Below, piece by piece: positions 10,831 through 21,365 of a stretch of 64,000 bases of DNA. Positions within the stretch are counted from its first letter, which is position 1, and every line of letters begins with the position of its first letter. Source of the stretch: Isoetes taiwanensis (lineage: Eukaryota > Streptophyta > Lycopodiopsida > Isoetales > Isoetaceae); NCBI GenBank assembly GCA_021234155.1, contig JAJEKV010000021.1, forward strand, positions 14,011,760 to 14,075,759, in the 5' to 3' direction. The notes beneath the pieces were generated by a model. That model was not told the DNA's origin, searched no databases, and saw only the letters and a program-made list of their open reading frames with translations. The position numbers and the translations under genes were made by a program.

Positions 10831-12270
10831 CTAGAAGGGGGCACGTAAGGCATCTGGCTTAGCTGGAAAGGATTCAAGAATATACTGTTGATAGAGCAAG
10901 AAGTGTTTCCAGAGAGGATCAACACCTCGTTCTATGAGTTGAGCAGCCGGCTCAGGAGATTCAAACATCAAAAGAAAGCAACATTGATATTTTGCCACAA
11001 GCTTGATAGATTGATAAGAAGTAAGCCCTAGCTTGTGAAGATGCCCAGGCAGCCAAGATCCCACGTGCTTCAGATCCAAGAAAGGGCCAGTGAAGTGGCA
11101 GACCACAGAACACGCAACCAACTGCTCCACATGTCGTTGATGATCCTCATGGCTAATCTGCACCACTGGAGCCCCAAAACGCTCAAAAGTTGCCCTGCAC
11201 TCCTGAACCTCATAAAAGATTTCGTCCGATGGGAGCTGGACATCCATAGAGTCTTGCTTGGCTTGCAATTGCTGGAGATAGGACACAACTTCCTTCCTGT
11301 TATTATCCACCATGGTGGCAATGGCCTTTGAGACACGAGCCGAGGTGGCGAGAGTCGCCAGGCCCTTGCAAAGCCACTCAGAGAACCGCACACCTATAAC
11401 TCGAGCAACTGTATCAGATGATCTCCAAGGTGTGGTCGATGCAGCTCGGGGGATGGAAGAGGATGTCGCACCAGGCTGCCATGGGGGAAGAGGGGAAAAC
11501 TCCTCCCGCCCTGAGGAACCTCCAACGTGTGTTGGACGTACACCAGTTTGTGGAGGTTGCACCACCACCCGAGCACTACCTGTAGAAGTAGGCCGCACCA
11601 AGGAACTTCCAGCCTGTGTTGGAGGTGTCGCCCGTGCAACACTATTAGGTGCAGCCTGTCCAGAGTAGCACTCTACAGGCACATGAGGTCTGAACTGATA
11701 TGAGGGACGTCCAACCTATGTCGGAGGAGCTAGTAGCCCAGCAGCAACTTCGGCAGACAAAGAGGGTCTTGCCTGAACCCCAAAACCTCCAACGAGTGTT
11801 GGAGGCGCTAATTGGCCAAAGCACACCACCTGATCCGAGGAACCTCCAACGCGCGTTGGAGATGTGACACTCTCGGAAGAGTTTTCCAATGGCACGTATC
11901 CAACACGGCTTCCAGTCTCACCAGACGTGTGGGCAGCAGTGCAAACTGTAGTTGCTGCAATTACAGTCGGGATGGAAACTGGAGCAAGTAAATGAGACGA
12001 GGAAAGAGATAGAGCTCCTGTCTCAATTGAGGCGGCCACACTCATGCCATTAGAAGACATATTGGGCAACACTAAAGGATTGAGGTGCACCAAAGAGACT
12101 AAACTCTCAGGAGCCGAACGAGCACCCTCACGAGCCATCTTGTGTGCATCACGTACGCTTAGTCTGGGAGAATTTGCAACATATTTTTTGCCAATTCCAC
12201 CATGAACTATGGTAGAAGCACCAGAAGCACGTTTTGGCAGGCTCCGACTGGATCTTGTCATCTCCACCAA
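10831..12270 (-). pseudogene. LINE-A ORF1, N-terminal part (upstream of the Copia insertion)
   Basis: Two frames (11,716-12,270 and 10,831-11,682) join through a frame change or stop near 11,690. The first 300 residues or so are low complexity with recurring P-T-x-V-G-G motifs, encoded by short DNA palindromes. The later part (DEIFYEVQECRATFERFG ... PGHLHKLGLTSYQSIKLV) is a folded-looking domain that resembles the DUF4283-type N-terminal domain of plant LINE ORF1 proteins in position. There is no enzyme motif. It is most likely an RNA-binding ORF1 remnant; the domain name is an inference. Confidence 0.6.
11521..11861. repeat. Five short GC-rich palindromes with CTCCAAC/GTTGGAG arms inside LINE-A ORF1
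   Basis: Copies lie at 11,521-11,536, 11,608-11,623, 11,710-11,725, 11,786-11,805 and 11,844-11,861. Arms follow TCCAAC ... GTTGGA with 4-nt centres GTGT, CTGT, CTAT, GAGT and GCGC. Three copies are near perfect; the 11,608 and 11,710 copies have mismatched arms. In the minus-strand protein they give the repeated P-T-x-V-G-G motif. Confidence 0.7.
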
Positions 12271-12660
12271 GAGAGGGGGGCCGAAGTTTCAGATATGAAC
12301 CGTCTTTCCCAATAGGCCAATCTCTAATCTCTGAAGAAATTAAGCACCACTGGATGGAATGCCTAAAGAGCTTTCCAACAAGCCCAAACACGCCCAAAAC
12401 TGCTACCAGATGCAGAAGTTATGGCCAAAAGAAAACTGCAGCCAAACCCTAGCACCGCCAAAAGAGGGCCGGGACTGTCAGGCAGATTCCTTCGACCAGA
12501 ACAAAGGAAACACCATACAAATCATACACCACGGAAAGCTCATTCGATACGCTTTCCAACAAGCCCAAGAACACCTAAATCTGACATCGGAATCCCGAGT
12601 TATGAGCAAAAGAGTAGAGCTGAAACCCTAAGCGCCATCATGAGCGCCTCCATCTTGTTC
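12271..12660 (-). other. LINE-A 5' region with a diverged two-copy block
   Basis: Two segments of roughly 110 bp (about 12,345-12,455 and 12,530-12,640) share GCTTTCCAACAAGCCCAA, a following ACATC- or GATGC-type stretch, and GTTATGRSCAAAAG. No convincing coding sequence was found. It may be the LINE-A 5' untranslated region or flanking repeat DNA. Confidence 0.4.
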
Positions 12661-12792
12661 ATGCTTTTGTGACCATCCTGATATAGAAGATAACCGCTAC
12701 CAAGTAGATCAATTCCCCTAGACACTAATGTATCCATTGCATCGCTATTTCCAAACATAATTAGAACAAAGTTATGGATAATAACTTACTTG

Positions 12793-12909
12793 AGCCCCTA
12801 ATAAAGCAGCCAAGAAGAGAACACGATGACAAACCACATGAGCGAACCAACCACAAAATTATACAACAAATAGCCCCCAATAAAGCAGCCAAGAAGAGAA
12901 CATGATGAT
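12793..12909. repeat. Two copies of a 38-bp repeat, 79 bp apart
   Basis: AGCCCCYAATAAAGCAGCC plus the following AAGAAGAGAACAYGATGA occurs from 12,793 and again from 12,872, with two transitions between copies. Confidence 0.75.
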
Positions 12910-13565
12910 TAAAAGGCTTATGGGAGAAATGTAGAGCAATAAGTTAGCCTTTGATCTATTTATTTATAGTCATGGCTAAACTTCGTGATATTGTCATCTA
13001 TTCATCAATAATCATCACTAACTACATTATTGTTGAGTTTTAGACCTATAAGGGTGTAATCAACGCACTTTTGAACCTTTCAATTTGTTCATCCATAGTT
13101 ACACTATATTTAAGTTGATAGAGTAAATTCCTATATAGAGTTAACTAGAATGCGTTATTTACTATCCTTATGAGACTTATAGATGGGATTTATTGGAGCA
13201 CTTTAACCTATATTTTTATTATAAATTTTGTACAATAATATTTTTAGTTAATAACGACACTGATATAACATAAAATTCCTTAGACTATGGTTTGTATTGT
13301 TAAGAACTCATTGTCACAAAAATTAAGTCAAAACTTGTAATAGTAACTAGAGAAATAATTGTCGAACCTCATGCAGCATTTTTAAGCAAAATTGGGTTTG
13401 ATGACTTCAATTGATATCAAATGATAGCGGCCAAACATGAAAATATGCAAATTGATATGTTTTATTATAATATATCAATCATATTTAGCAAAGTTTAAAC
13501 ACTTTTATGCTAGAAAATAAAAAAATGCAGTTTTATATATGAGTTTAAATGGCAGGGAGTTTGGT

Positions 13566-13599
13566 GGATCATTTCTGGTCCATGGACCTGAAGTGATCC
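13566..13599. repeat. 34-bp imperfect palindrome centred on GGTCCATGGACC
   Basis: GGATCA ... TGATCC arms surround the perfect 12-bp palindrome GGTCCATGGACC, with two mismatched pairs. It lies alone in AT-rich DNA. Confidence 0.6.
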
Positions 13600-14730
13600 C
13601 CGGAACAACTCTAGTGATATAAAATAAAAGACAAACTACCGATAATTATAGAAGAGAAGACAGAATAGCTGATGATAGCCAATTATTAATCTTCCTCCCT
13701 ATTAATCTTCCTTATTTTCGTCGTCGGTATCTTATGATGCCATAGATGCATGTTTGAGTTTCAGTCTCATCTGCAACGAAATGCTTGTACATTTTTACAC
13801 TTTGACCTGCAACAAGACTTTTATCTTTCACATAATCAATCCAACCTACACTTAAATGTGGCATCACGATGTCCGATGCATACATCTGATGCCGGATTTT
13901 CCATATTTTACTTTATTCTAAAAGATCGAGGTCATGGACTGATATCACGACCTCTTTTAATTCCACTTGATTTTCACCAGTGATCTTACTCATTTTCATT
14001 GCTTCATCAGCATTCAAGATCTGTGGAAATTTATTTTGCACGGCTTTTGAAAATGTAAATATCTCTTGAGTAACATTCGTTTTAGTAAGAATTTTCAGCC
14101 AAGAAAAAATAAGAAACCTTCAAGCCTGAAGATAAAAATAAACGTAACACTGGAAAAAATAAAAGAGATGAATATAAGGAAGAAGTCGACACCCTTTTAT
14201 TGATGATGTTAGCATTCTCATTTGCAAAAATTCTAATAGAAACTTTCATTAAAATCAAAAAAATCAAAACAGGTTCAGTTATCAAATGGTTTATAAATAT
14301 ATAAGAAAATGCTGACAGACCTTTAAATAAATCTGTTACCTGTCCAATTTCTCCTAAAATTATTCTTCCGCTCCTCCTTGTTTTTTCAAAATCAGTTCAA
14401 AAATCAGTAGATCAAAACCTTAAAAAGATGACATACTTAGCAAAATTTGGACTTATTCAGATCTAATAGATATGCTTGAAGGATGCCATGATAAGATTAT
14501 ATGTATTTTTAACTTTATTAATTGTCATAATTTGTTCAATTTATTTTTAGATCAAAAGTATGATGGAAATTAAAGTATAAGATTGCTTTTCTAAACTAAT
14601 ATTCACTTTAATCTATTTAGAAATAAATTCTCATATGAGATAAACTCTATACAATTAAATTGCTATTTTTTTTTTAAAATATTTAAAGAAGATAGTTTTA
14701 GATTGAAATTAAATACATTTATTGTTTAAT

Positions 14731-14757
14731 AATATAATAGAATATAATAGAATAGAG
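14731..14757 (-). repeat. (TATTC)n-type LINE tail
   Basis: On the minus strand this reads as imperfect TATTC/TATTATATTC units next to the LINE T1 3' end. A purer (TATTC)n tail ends LINE T4 at 62.81 kb. Confidence 0.6.
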
Positions 14758-15790
14758 TTATTGTCCCTTGTGCCCTAAGGCCCTTGGACTGATGTAGCAT
14801 GGGCAAGCTCCCATAGGGGCGCTACTAGCACGTCACGCTGGTATATTGTAGCCTTTTCTGAAGGCTTTTCTTAGTTTCTATTAGTACCGGCACCCTGCTT
14901 ATGATCGGCTTCATGGCCATGCGAGGGTGCGTCGTTATCAATCAGCTTTTAGTCGAGCGTTTGTGGGCTTTAATGTCTCACCTCTCGAGTGATTCATAAT
15001 ATAAGCCCTCTTTCTTTGTGTGCTTCTCGATGCTTGGTTATCATTTCCTGGATTGCATCTGCCAGATCTTTCATGGTGTCTGCCCTTGTCATTAGGGTAT
15101 GTACTGGCTGTCCCCATCTTATCCCTCTGTACCTGTTCCTGACATCTCCGTACATTGGACATTCGTTTAGCAGGTGGTTCTCATCTTCTACTTTTCATGT
15201 GTCACAGATTCTGCATATCCAATTCTCCCTTTCTATTTTCCGCCATCTATCCTTTTCAATTCTTAGATCGTGGCTCCCCATCCTAAACCTCGCTAGGACG
15301 TCCCTCCTGGCCTTCCCTAGCAGATTGTTTCGATACATCTGTTGTCCTATCTGCTGTTCTGGATTGAAGATTGTCGTGAGCAGAGTGTCTTGGGTCCGGT
15401 GTGTTTTTGCAGCCATGCTCGTGTAGCCTTGTCGGCCCAGTCTTCATTCCATTTTCCTTCGTTTACTAGATCACTCAGGTTCATCCCCATTTCTCTAGTC
15501 CATATTGCTATATCCTTGAACCATCCACTGCTTACGATGATGTGTGATTTTGCTGACTCGTTGATTGCAATGCTTGACAGCTTCCCTGGATGACTCCCTG
15601 CATTGTCTTTTATTAAATACCTGATAGTCCTTTCCCACGCTCTCACTTCCATTAGTTTCTGGCCTATCTCATATATCATGACTGTAAGGGGCGTGTTTGC
15701 CCACACCTTAATGCCATCGTCTAAGGATCCCTTCTTGTTGTAGGCCTGATCCCCATGCCTCAGCCTCATACAGTTGCGTCGATACGACAC
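14731..15790 (-). mobile_element. LINE remnant T1 (C-terminal part), CCHC-type tail, (TATTC)n 3' end
   Basis: Two minus-strand frames (15,347-15,790 and 14,938-15,416) cover the end of ORF2. Landmarks are GKARRDVLARFRMGSHDLRI, then ENWICRICDT and, after a stop, VEDENHLLNECPMY. The latter matches the C-x2-C ... EDExH-x4-C motif seen in three other remnants (48.8, 56.2 and 62.4 kb). After a 3' untranslated part the element ends in an A/T-rich (TATTC)n-type tail on the minus strand (14,731-14,757). RT is missing, so this is a 5'-truncated, broken copy. Confidence 0.7.
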
Positions 15791-15897
15791 TTAGAGACGG
15801 AATATATTATACGGACGAGATACAGCTATTCCAACAGAAGAATTCCATTACAGTGAACCAGACAGAAGTCGCCACTGTATACTGTACCCAGGGAACG

Positions 15898-17340
15898 ATG
15901 GCGGAAAATACCGGCCTCGACCAACAAAAGAAGGCAGATATGGCAAAAGCACCAGTAAGCCAGCAGGACCTCAAAGATTTTTTGGCCCAGATGAACAAGC
16001 AGCTAGAATCTAGATCCCAAGCATGGATGTTCTCAACACACTGGCGGAGACGACCAACCGCAACAAGATAGCAATCTCTAGCATGGATATAAGGATTGAA
16101 GGGGTCGAGAGGACGAGCGAGGAGATGCAACGAAGGACAAACGAGATTGAAAAAGAAAAAACTAAGATCTTGCAGAGGTTGGTTGAGTTAGAAAAAGCAA
16201 ATGTTGAGTTAGATGCATGGGAATCATTTGATAGAATCAGGAGCTATAGTGCTGATGTGATTTTGCTGCAAGAACTTAAGCTTCCAAAATTTGAAACCTC
16301 TAATCTTGGTGACTGGATCTATCCAGGGTCTCACTCCACCTGGATTGAGGCCAATGGGAGAAGTGGTGGCATCATTATGATCTGGAAAAGCCTTGAGCAT
16401 CTTAGTTTCTTCAATTCCCCTACTAAATTGTGGCAAGCTGTTACCTTCAAGTATCAAAATTCTGTTTTTAGTATTATTAACATCTATGCCCCAACTTGCC
16501 CCAAGGATAGGGAGATGCTATGGATTGATATTAACTCTTGGTTACAAAATAATCCTATCTCGGATTGGATTGTTGGAGGGGACTTTAACAATACCCCTTC
16601 TTGGAACATGAAATTAGGGAATAACATTAATATGTCTGCCTCTGAGAGATGTAATTGGAATAGTTTTATCTCTGATTCCTCACTTGTGCATGTCCCCTCT
16701 TCTACAGCCTCATTCACTTGGTCTAATAAGCAAAAAGGGGATAAGAGGGTCTACTGTGCTCTTGATAGATTCTATGTCTGCAGTCCGAACTCTTCTCTCT
16801 GGGATAACTGTTTTGTTACAAGTGATGAAGGGAATATAATTTCTGATCATCAGCCACAATTCTTGTGCACAAGGCAATTGACTCAAATTCCAAGAGATGG
16901 AAATATTCCCTATAAGTTCAATTGTGCTCTTCTTGAAAATGAATCATTTGTGAATGATTTCAAGGCTTTTTATCTTGATCTTCAATCTAATTGTAGTCAT
17001 CAATCTATGAAAAGCTTTTATGCTAAGATCAAGAAAGCCAAAAGCTGGATTAAAGAGTGGTCAAGGAAGAAGCACCTCACAAGATTAAAGGAGAAAGAGG
17101 ACTTGTTAACTCATATGAGAAACATAAGATCCCTGCTGCAGGATGATCCACACAACCTTAACCTGCATGTGGGTGAAGAATTAGTAGAAAATTATCTCAA
17201 GAGTATAGAGGAAATTGAAGCTAAAAGCTCAACAATCAAATGCAAAGTTAAATTTAACAAAGAAATGGATTGTGGCAGCTCAAGGTTCTTTTTTAAGGTA
17301 GCCAAAGCTAGACTGCTTAGAAACTCTATTACTGAAATTT
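15898..17340 (+). pseudogene. LINE-B fragment: coiled-coil segment fused to an L1-type endonuclease
   Basis: The frame from 16,023 opens with about 65 residues of predicted coiled coil (ERTSEEMQRRTNEIEKEKTK ... LVELEKANVEL), then enters endonuclease at DRIRSYSADVILLQELKLP without the usual first 20 residues of that domain. Further motifs are IIMIWKSLEH, SIINIYAP, DWIVGGDFNNTPSWNMKL, STASFTWSNKQ, ALDRFYV and ISDHQPQFL. The domain closely resembles that of the intact LINE at 36.9-38.4 kb. A related upstream frame starts at 15,898 (MAENTGLDQQKKADM). The sequence is cut at 17,340 by the Gypsy LTR, so RT is missing. The fused N-terminus makes it a chimera. Confidence 0.75.
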
Positions 17341-17802
17341 TGTGCCAAGTCATCATACACATCATCACTCTAGCCATGCCATGTCATATTTCCTTATTCA
17401 AAATCGAAATCTATATCAAAGCATCAAACTAGCACCCATTGTTGCCACATCATCATTGCCACCTCATCACTATCCACTTGTCACACACATCATCTCCACA
17501 TCATCTACAATTTTGACTAGAAAGAATTTTCCAAGCTCAAGTTGGCTGACACGTCATCATCACCACATCATCCACTCCCTAAGCCCATTTTTTAGCCAAA
17601 TTCAAAAATGCTCCATTGCAAGAAAAGATTCCAGAATCTTCTAGAGTGCAAAAAAAGATTTCCATAGGAAAAAACAAAATTGAAAAAAGATTTTATTTTG
17701 GGCATTATATTTGCTTCCTAGGGAATCGTGCCATAGACCTTGGGGTGCAAAAATTTTCCTATCTACCCCCGGTCTATTTTCTTCTCTCATTAATCCCCCA
17801 TG

Positions 17803-17854
17803 CCACGTGGAACATCCGGGCGTGTGGGGCGGTTGAGGTACCGAATCCCACGTG
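17803..17854 (+). promoter_or_regulatory. Pair of G-box motifs (CACGTG) in the Gypsy LTR
   Basis: CCACGTGG lies at 17,803-17,810 and a second CACGTG at 17,849-17,854. Both are kept in the other LTR. G-boxes bind plant bZIP and bHLH factors involved in light and abscisic-acid responses; use here is inferred from position upstream of the TATA-like box. Confidence 0.5.
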
Positions 17855-17897
17855 GATATTGCACGTTATTATTATAAATAACGAATTTGTTTCTTGT

Positions 17898-17903
17898 TAT
17901 ATA
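17898..17903 (+). promoter_or_regulatory. Likely TATA box of the Gypsy LTR
   Basis: TATATA in the context GTTATATACC, about 45-90 bp downstream of the two G-boxes. The same arrangement is kept near 26,250-26,255 in the other LTR. Confidence 0.5.
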
Positions 17904-19203
17904 CCTTGGGCTGCCCAGCTAAAGAATGTCTGTGGGATATTTCGCCTGTGTCTTCACGAACCCTAAAGCCTGGAACTGCCAAGATGCACCTAATCCGGCC
18001 TAACCAACTGATCAATCATGAACCAAACCTGCCGGATTACCATGTTTAATGCCAAGAATGCCAAGTATCAGCTAAAAGACAGAGAATTAATGCGAATTGA
18101 TCAAGAACTCGACAAAACAGAGCATCTACAAAAGGGGCTTTTGAACAGAAAGAAAATTCGAGGGCTTTAAGGCAAAGAAGAGATTCCTGGCTTTGAAGAA
18201 GGACCGGCTTGATCATCCTGAGCTTGATCCCGACCTCCAATGTTTACCTGTGATCTGGATTATTGACTAAATTCTCTAGATTGATTGAATGTTCGCCTAT
18301 TTGATCCTGCGCCCAAGACCTTGAGCTTGGGATATATGTTGTTATCTTCTGAGTGTTTGATTCAATTGAAAATCCAACCCTTGTTGTGAAGTGTTCATCT
18401 CACATTGAGTCACATTACCAAAAAATAATAGTTATTAGAGGTCCTCTGTAGTACTTCATTCCAATCTCCAAGTATTGTCAGTATGCCCAGTTAGTACATC
18501 TTTAGAGAAGGCAAAAATTAAGCTGTTATCAATCCAAATCATCAATACAATGTTGAGTTGGCAAGCTTGAATCTAGTAGTAATTGGCATTAGGCATTTGA
18601 GCACATGAAAGCAGTCCTGAGAATATTGGTGTTGCTCAGTAACATATGTTGAGCATGGGAGCATCAGACAAGCGTGCATTCCTTTTGTAGAAAGCACTCA
18701 GCTTTAGAATTGTTTATCCCTTGCAGCCTATAGCAAAAAAGGCATAAAAAAAGAGAAAATTAGAGTCCCATTTGCAAAAAGAAGTCTTGGCCCTTAGTAT
18801 GCAGACATTCCCAAGAAGAGTGAAGTTTGCAAAACAAGAAAATTCATTGTCAACATCGAGATCATAATTCAAGCTCGCTGCCAGGGATATTGACCTAAAA
18901 TTGACGGGGTCAGGAGCTGGAATTTGGCCTATCTAATCCTATCAGACCTGTCTAGACTTTTGCAGCCTGTCAGATAGAAGTGTTGAGCACATTTGGGGAT
19001 AAAAATCATGTCAAAAACTTGAATGGTGTGCACGCTACAGATTTTATTTTGAGGCAGACTTTTTAGTCTTCAGGGAAAGATGTTCCCAGCAATCTTTTGA
19101 GCATTATTTCTGGAATCTTTATACTCAGAGTGGTTGCCTCAAACAACCTGGAGGTTCTAAACCACTGAGGTTGAAGGTTTTGCCAGGAATACCTTCAACA
19201 TTT

Positions 19204-19222
19204 TGGAGGTTCTACCGAGATC
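19204..19222 (+). other. Possible Gypsy primer binding site (tRNA-Gln-like)
   Basis: Three bases after the 5' LTR the sequence TGGAGGTTCTACCGAGATC begins with TGG, the complement of a tRNA CCA end. It resembles the complement of a plant tRNA-Gln 3' end. The assignment is from memory and needs a tRNA comparison. Confidence 0.5.
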
Positions 19223-19243
19223 ATTTTCCTGGAATTTGAACTC

Positions 19244-20068
19244 ATGGCACCCAGAAGAACTAATGAGACATCTGAGCCTGCTGAAGCACAAGACAATCAT
19301 GAAGTTGCTGCTCCAACACCTACTGTTACTGTACAAGCAAATTCAGGTATGCCTTGCCAATATTTTGAGCTAAACATGCCTATTCCAGTCCCTACTTTTG
19401 ATCCGAGTATGAATGCCAACAATTTCCTCAAGACTTTTGAAGAGTACTATTAAGAATATGGTTACAAAAAAGGCTGTAAGTTCTCTGAGTTTAAGAAATG
19501 TTTTAAGAATGATGAAGTCAGGGCTTGGTTGGAATATGTCATAAGAGTAGGTGCCAATTCTTGGGAAGAACTGGTTAAAAAGTTTTTGGCACGTTTTGGT
19601 AAACTTTTGGACCCCCAAGATTTAATATTTGAGTTGCAGACTTTTCGCATTAAGCATGGTGAAAGTGTGCACCAATATGTAGAAAGGTTCAATCTCTATC
19701 TTGTCAAATGCCAAATTAATCATGTTCCTAACCATACCTTGCATCTAGTGGCTTCTTTTATCAGGGGATTAAGCAGCAGGCCAAGAATACACAGAAAGCT
19801 ATTGAAGATTCAAAAACAAGAGGGATTTAACACAATACACAAAGCCTTCACCAAGGCTACTGAAATTGCAGATATGATCTCTTACTTACCAGATGATATG
19901 CACTTGCCACGTGATCCTTTTTTTCCAGATTATGAACAAGAATACATGGGACCAGCACCTGTACCTGTTTATGCTGTCTAGAAAGAGAAGAAAAAGGTAA
20001 AAATGGAAGATGATGAGGCTCCTGCAGCAGATGTGAGAGCAGAGATCACCAAAAACAAGGTGACCTAG
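19244..20068 (+). pseudogene. Gypsy gag with in-frame stops
   Basis: The frame starts with MAPRRTNETSEPAEAQDN and reads through the retrotransposon gag domain: FDPSMNANNFLKTFEEYY, then TAA (19,451-19,453), then on in the same frame to VRAWLEYV, WEELVKKFLARFG, FRIKHGESVHQYVERFNLYL and ASFIRGLSS. A second stop, TAG, occurs at 19,979-19,981. The frame stays readable as a lysine-rich tail until TAG at 20,066-20,068. No zinc knuckle was seen before the sequence changes to unrelated DNA. The capsid-type domain is otherwise well kept. Confidence 0.85.
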
Positions 20069-20344
20069 CAAATGCACTAATGACCTGCAGTTGCACTAAT
20101 AAAAGAATATTCCCTAAAATTCCCTAAAAATATGCTGATTTTGGCATCAAACTTTAAAAAATGCTTCATTTTCTAGGAGTGTGGTGCCATTTTGGGGGGG
20201 TCAAAGGAAGAAATTTGACATATTTTACTATAAATTTTCCATTTTAAAAATCTATTTATTGAAATAATTTTAACAAGTTTTATTTCTTTTGCAAAACTAG
20301 ACAAAAAGAAATGGAGTATAGAAATGATATAAGAACCACCATTT

Positions 20345-20595
20345 GAAAAGCTCATATGAAGGTTTTCTGAAAGACATGATGACGTTAAACTGCCATACCC
20401 AAGGTCACGAGTTCAACGCCTCGTTGTGAAAGTGGCCATGCAATGTAAAGTTGGTGGGGGAAGGACCCACTTCAGCAATGTAAAGTGGTGGGGGCAGGAC
20501 CCATCTGGGTGTGTTGTAAAGTGTCACATGTCCGATAGGACGCTGCCTTGTGGCGTGACGTTAAAATCTCTTCTTCTTCTTCTTCTTCTATTAAT
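20345..20595 (+). mobile_element. SINE-like element inside the Gypsy interior
   Basis: GGTCACGAGTTCAACGCC contains a match to the Pol III B box consensus (GTTCAACGC, 20,411-20,419) in tRNA-like context. About 150 bp downstream the unit ends in a (TTC)n tail (about 20,569-20,589). Length and layout resemble plant tRNA-derived SINEs of the Au type. The A box is poorly kept and no clear target duplication was found. Confidence 0.5.
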
Positions 20596-21049
20596 CTAAA
20601 TACATCATTATAAAAAAGCACAAACAAGGTTCTCAAACATGTTATTTGTACAATGAAAATAACATGAGCCTATGCGCGCATAGCACTTTGATTAGACAAA
20701 AAATATTGAAACTACAAAACTGTGTGAGATGTACGTAAGCAGCAACCAGAACATTTAAAAAATATTGCTGCACCTGTCATTACTTTTGAGGGAGTGTATG
20801 GTAAACATGTTATATAGTGGTGGTGACTCTGACGCATATAAAGCCATGATGCGTCTACCTAGAGAAGTTGGTGTATTGTACCTACAAGCTCCAGCAAGGC
20901 AACATTTGGAGGAGGAGATGAACCTTCTTCATGGTGTTTAAAGCTTTCTATACTTGCTTCACAATAAAAAAGAAAAAAGTTAATCACAACCTAAAGACGC
21001 GATAAAACCAAGTTTGGCAAAGTTTGGATGCTTTTGAGAACACATAATA

Positions 21050-21365
21050 TATCTATGCCGATGCCAACACAGGCAAAGACCAATTCTTTTTTTGGAAAAA
21101 AAAAGATAGAAAAATGATATGCCTATGATGGCATGAGTAAACACTATTTTTTGAGAGTGTTATTTCTATGACGGCATAGGCAAAGGCCAATTTTTTTCTC
21201 CAGATAAACAAGAATAAAAAAGGAACTAAAAAAATGGTTCATGCCTATGACGGGCATAAGCAAAGACATTTTTAAGAAGCCTTTTTTGCCTATGATATCA
21301 TAGACATAAAGACAAATTGAAAAAACCCAAGCCTATGACAGGCATAGGGAAGCACCAATTTTTTG
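21050..21365 (+). repeat. Diverged tandem array of about 50-70-bp units with TATGACGGCATA-type palindromes
   Basis: Units start near 21,053, 21,118, 21,171, 21,240, 21,288 and 21,331. Each holds a variant of GCCTATGACGGCATAGGC followed by AAAGACCAATT or similar. The cores remain partly palindromic while the bases change. Confidence 0.6.

Larger units (their letters stand above)
846..12400 (-). mobile_element. LINE-A: decayed L1-type non-LTR retrotransposon, interrupted by a Copia element
   Basis: Reading on the minus strand, the order is ORF1 (12,270 down to about 4,546, split by Copia at 5,045-10,697), apurinic-type endonuclease (from 4,483), reverse transcriptase, thumb region and a zf-RVT-like cysteine/histidine tail (to about 846). 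Many frameshifts and stops separate the pieces, so this copy is dead. Without the Copia the remnant is about 5.9 kb. No clear poly(A) or target duplication was found. The 5' limit near 12,400 is approximate. Gene order and motifs are typical of plant L1-type LINEs. Confidence 0.8.
12661..14730. other. AT-rich intergenic stretch without a recognisable gene
   Basis: Only short, unconserved frames are present. Structured items are a two-copy 38-bp repeat near 12.8 kb and a 34-bp imperfect palindrome at 13,566. Long A/T runs occur toward 14.6-14.7 kb. Confidence 0.6.
17341..19200 (+). repeat. Gypsy 5' LTR, 1,860 bp
   Basis: It aligns along its length with 25,642-27,552 with few differences, mainly a block of about 50 bp near 17,560 missing here. 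It holds two CACGTG G-boxes, a TATA-like box and a long 3' half with no coding sequence. It begins directly at the break in the LINE-B endonuclease frame. Confidence 0.93.

Noticed and set aside
18046-18240. 64-codon minus-strand frame present in both Gypsy LTRs (also 26,398-26,592)
   Set aside because: Its duplication follows from the LTR pair, it is on the antisense strand and has no recognisable motif.
20399-20420. tRNA gene at the B-box-like sequence
   Set aside because: No cloverleaf, anticodon arm or acceptor stem can be folded; a SINE remnant is the better reading.
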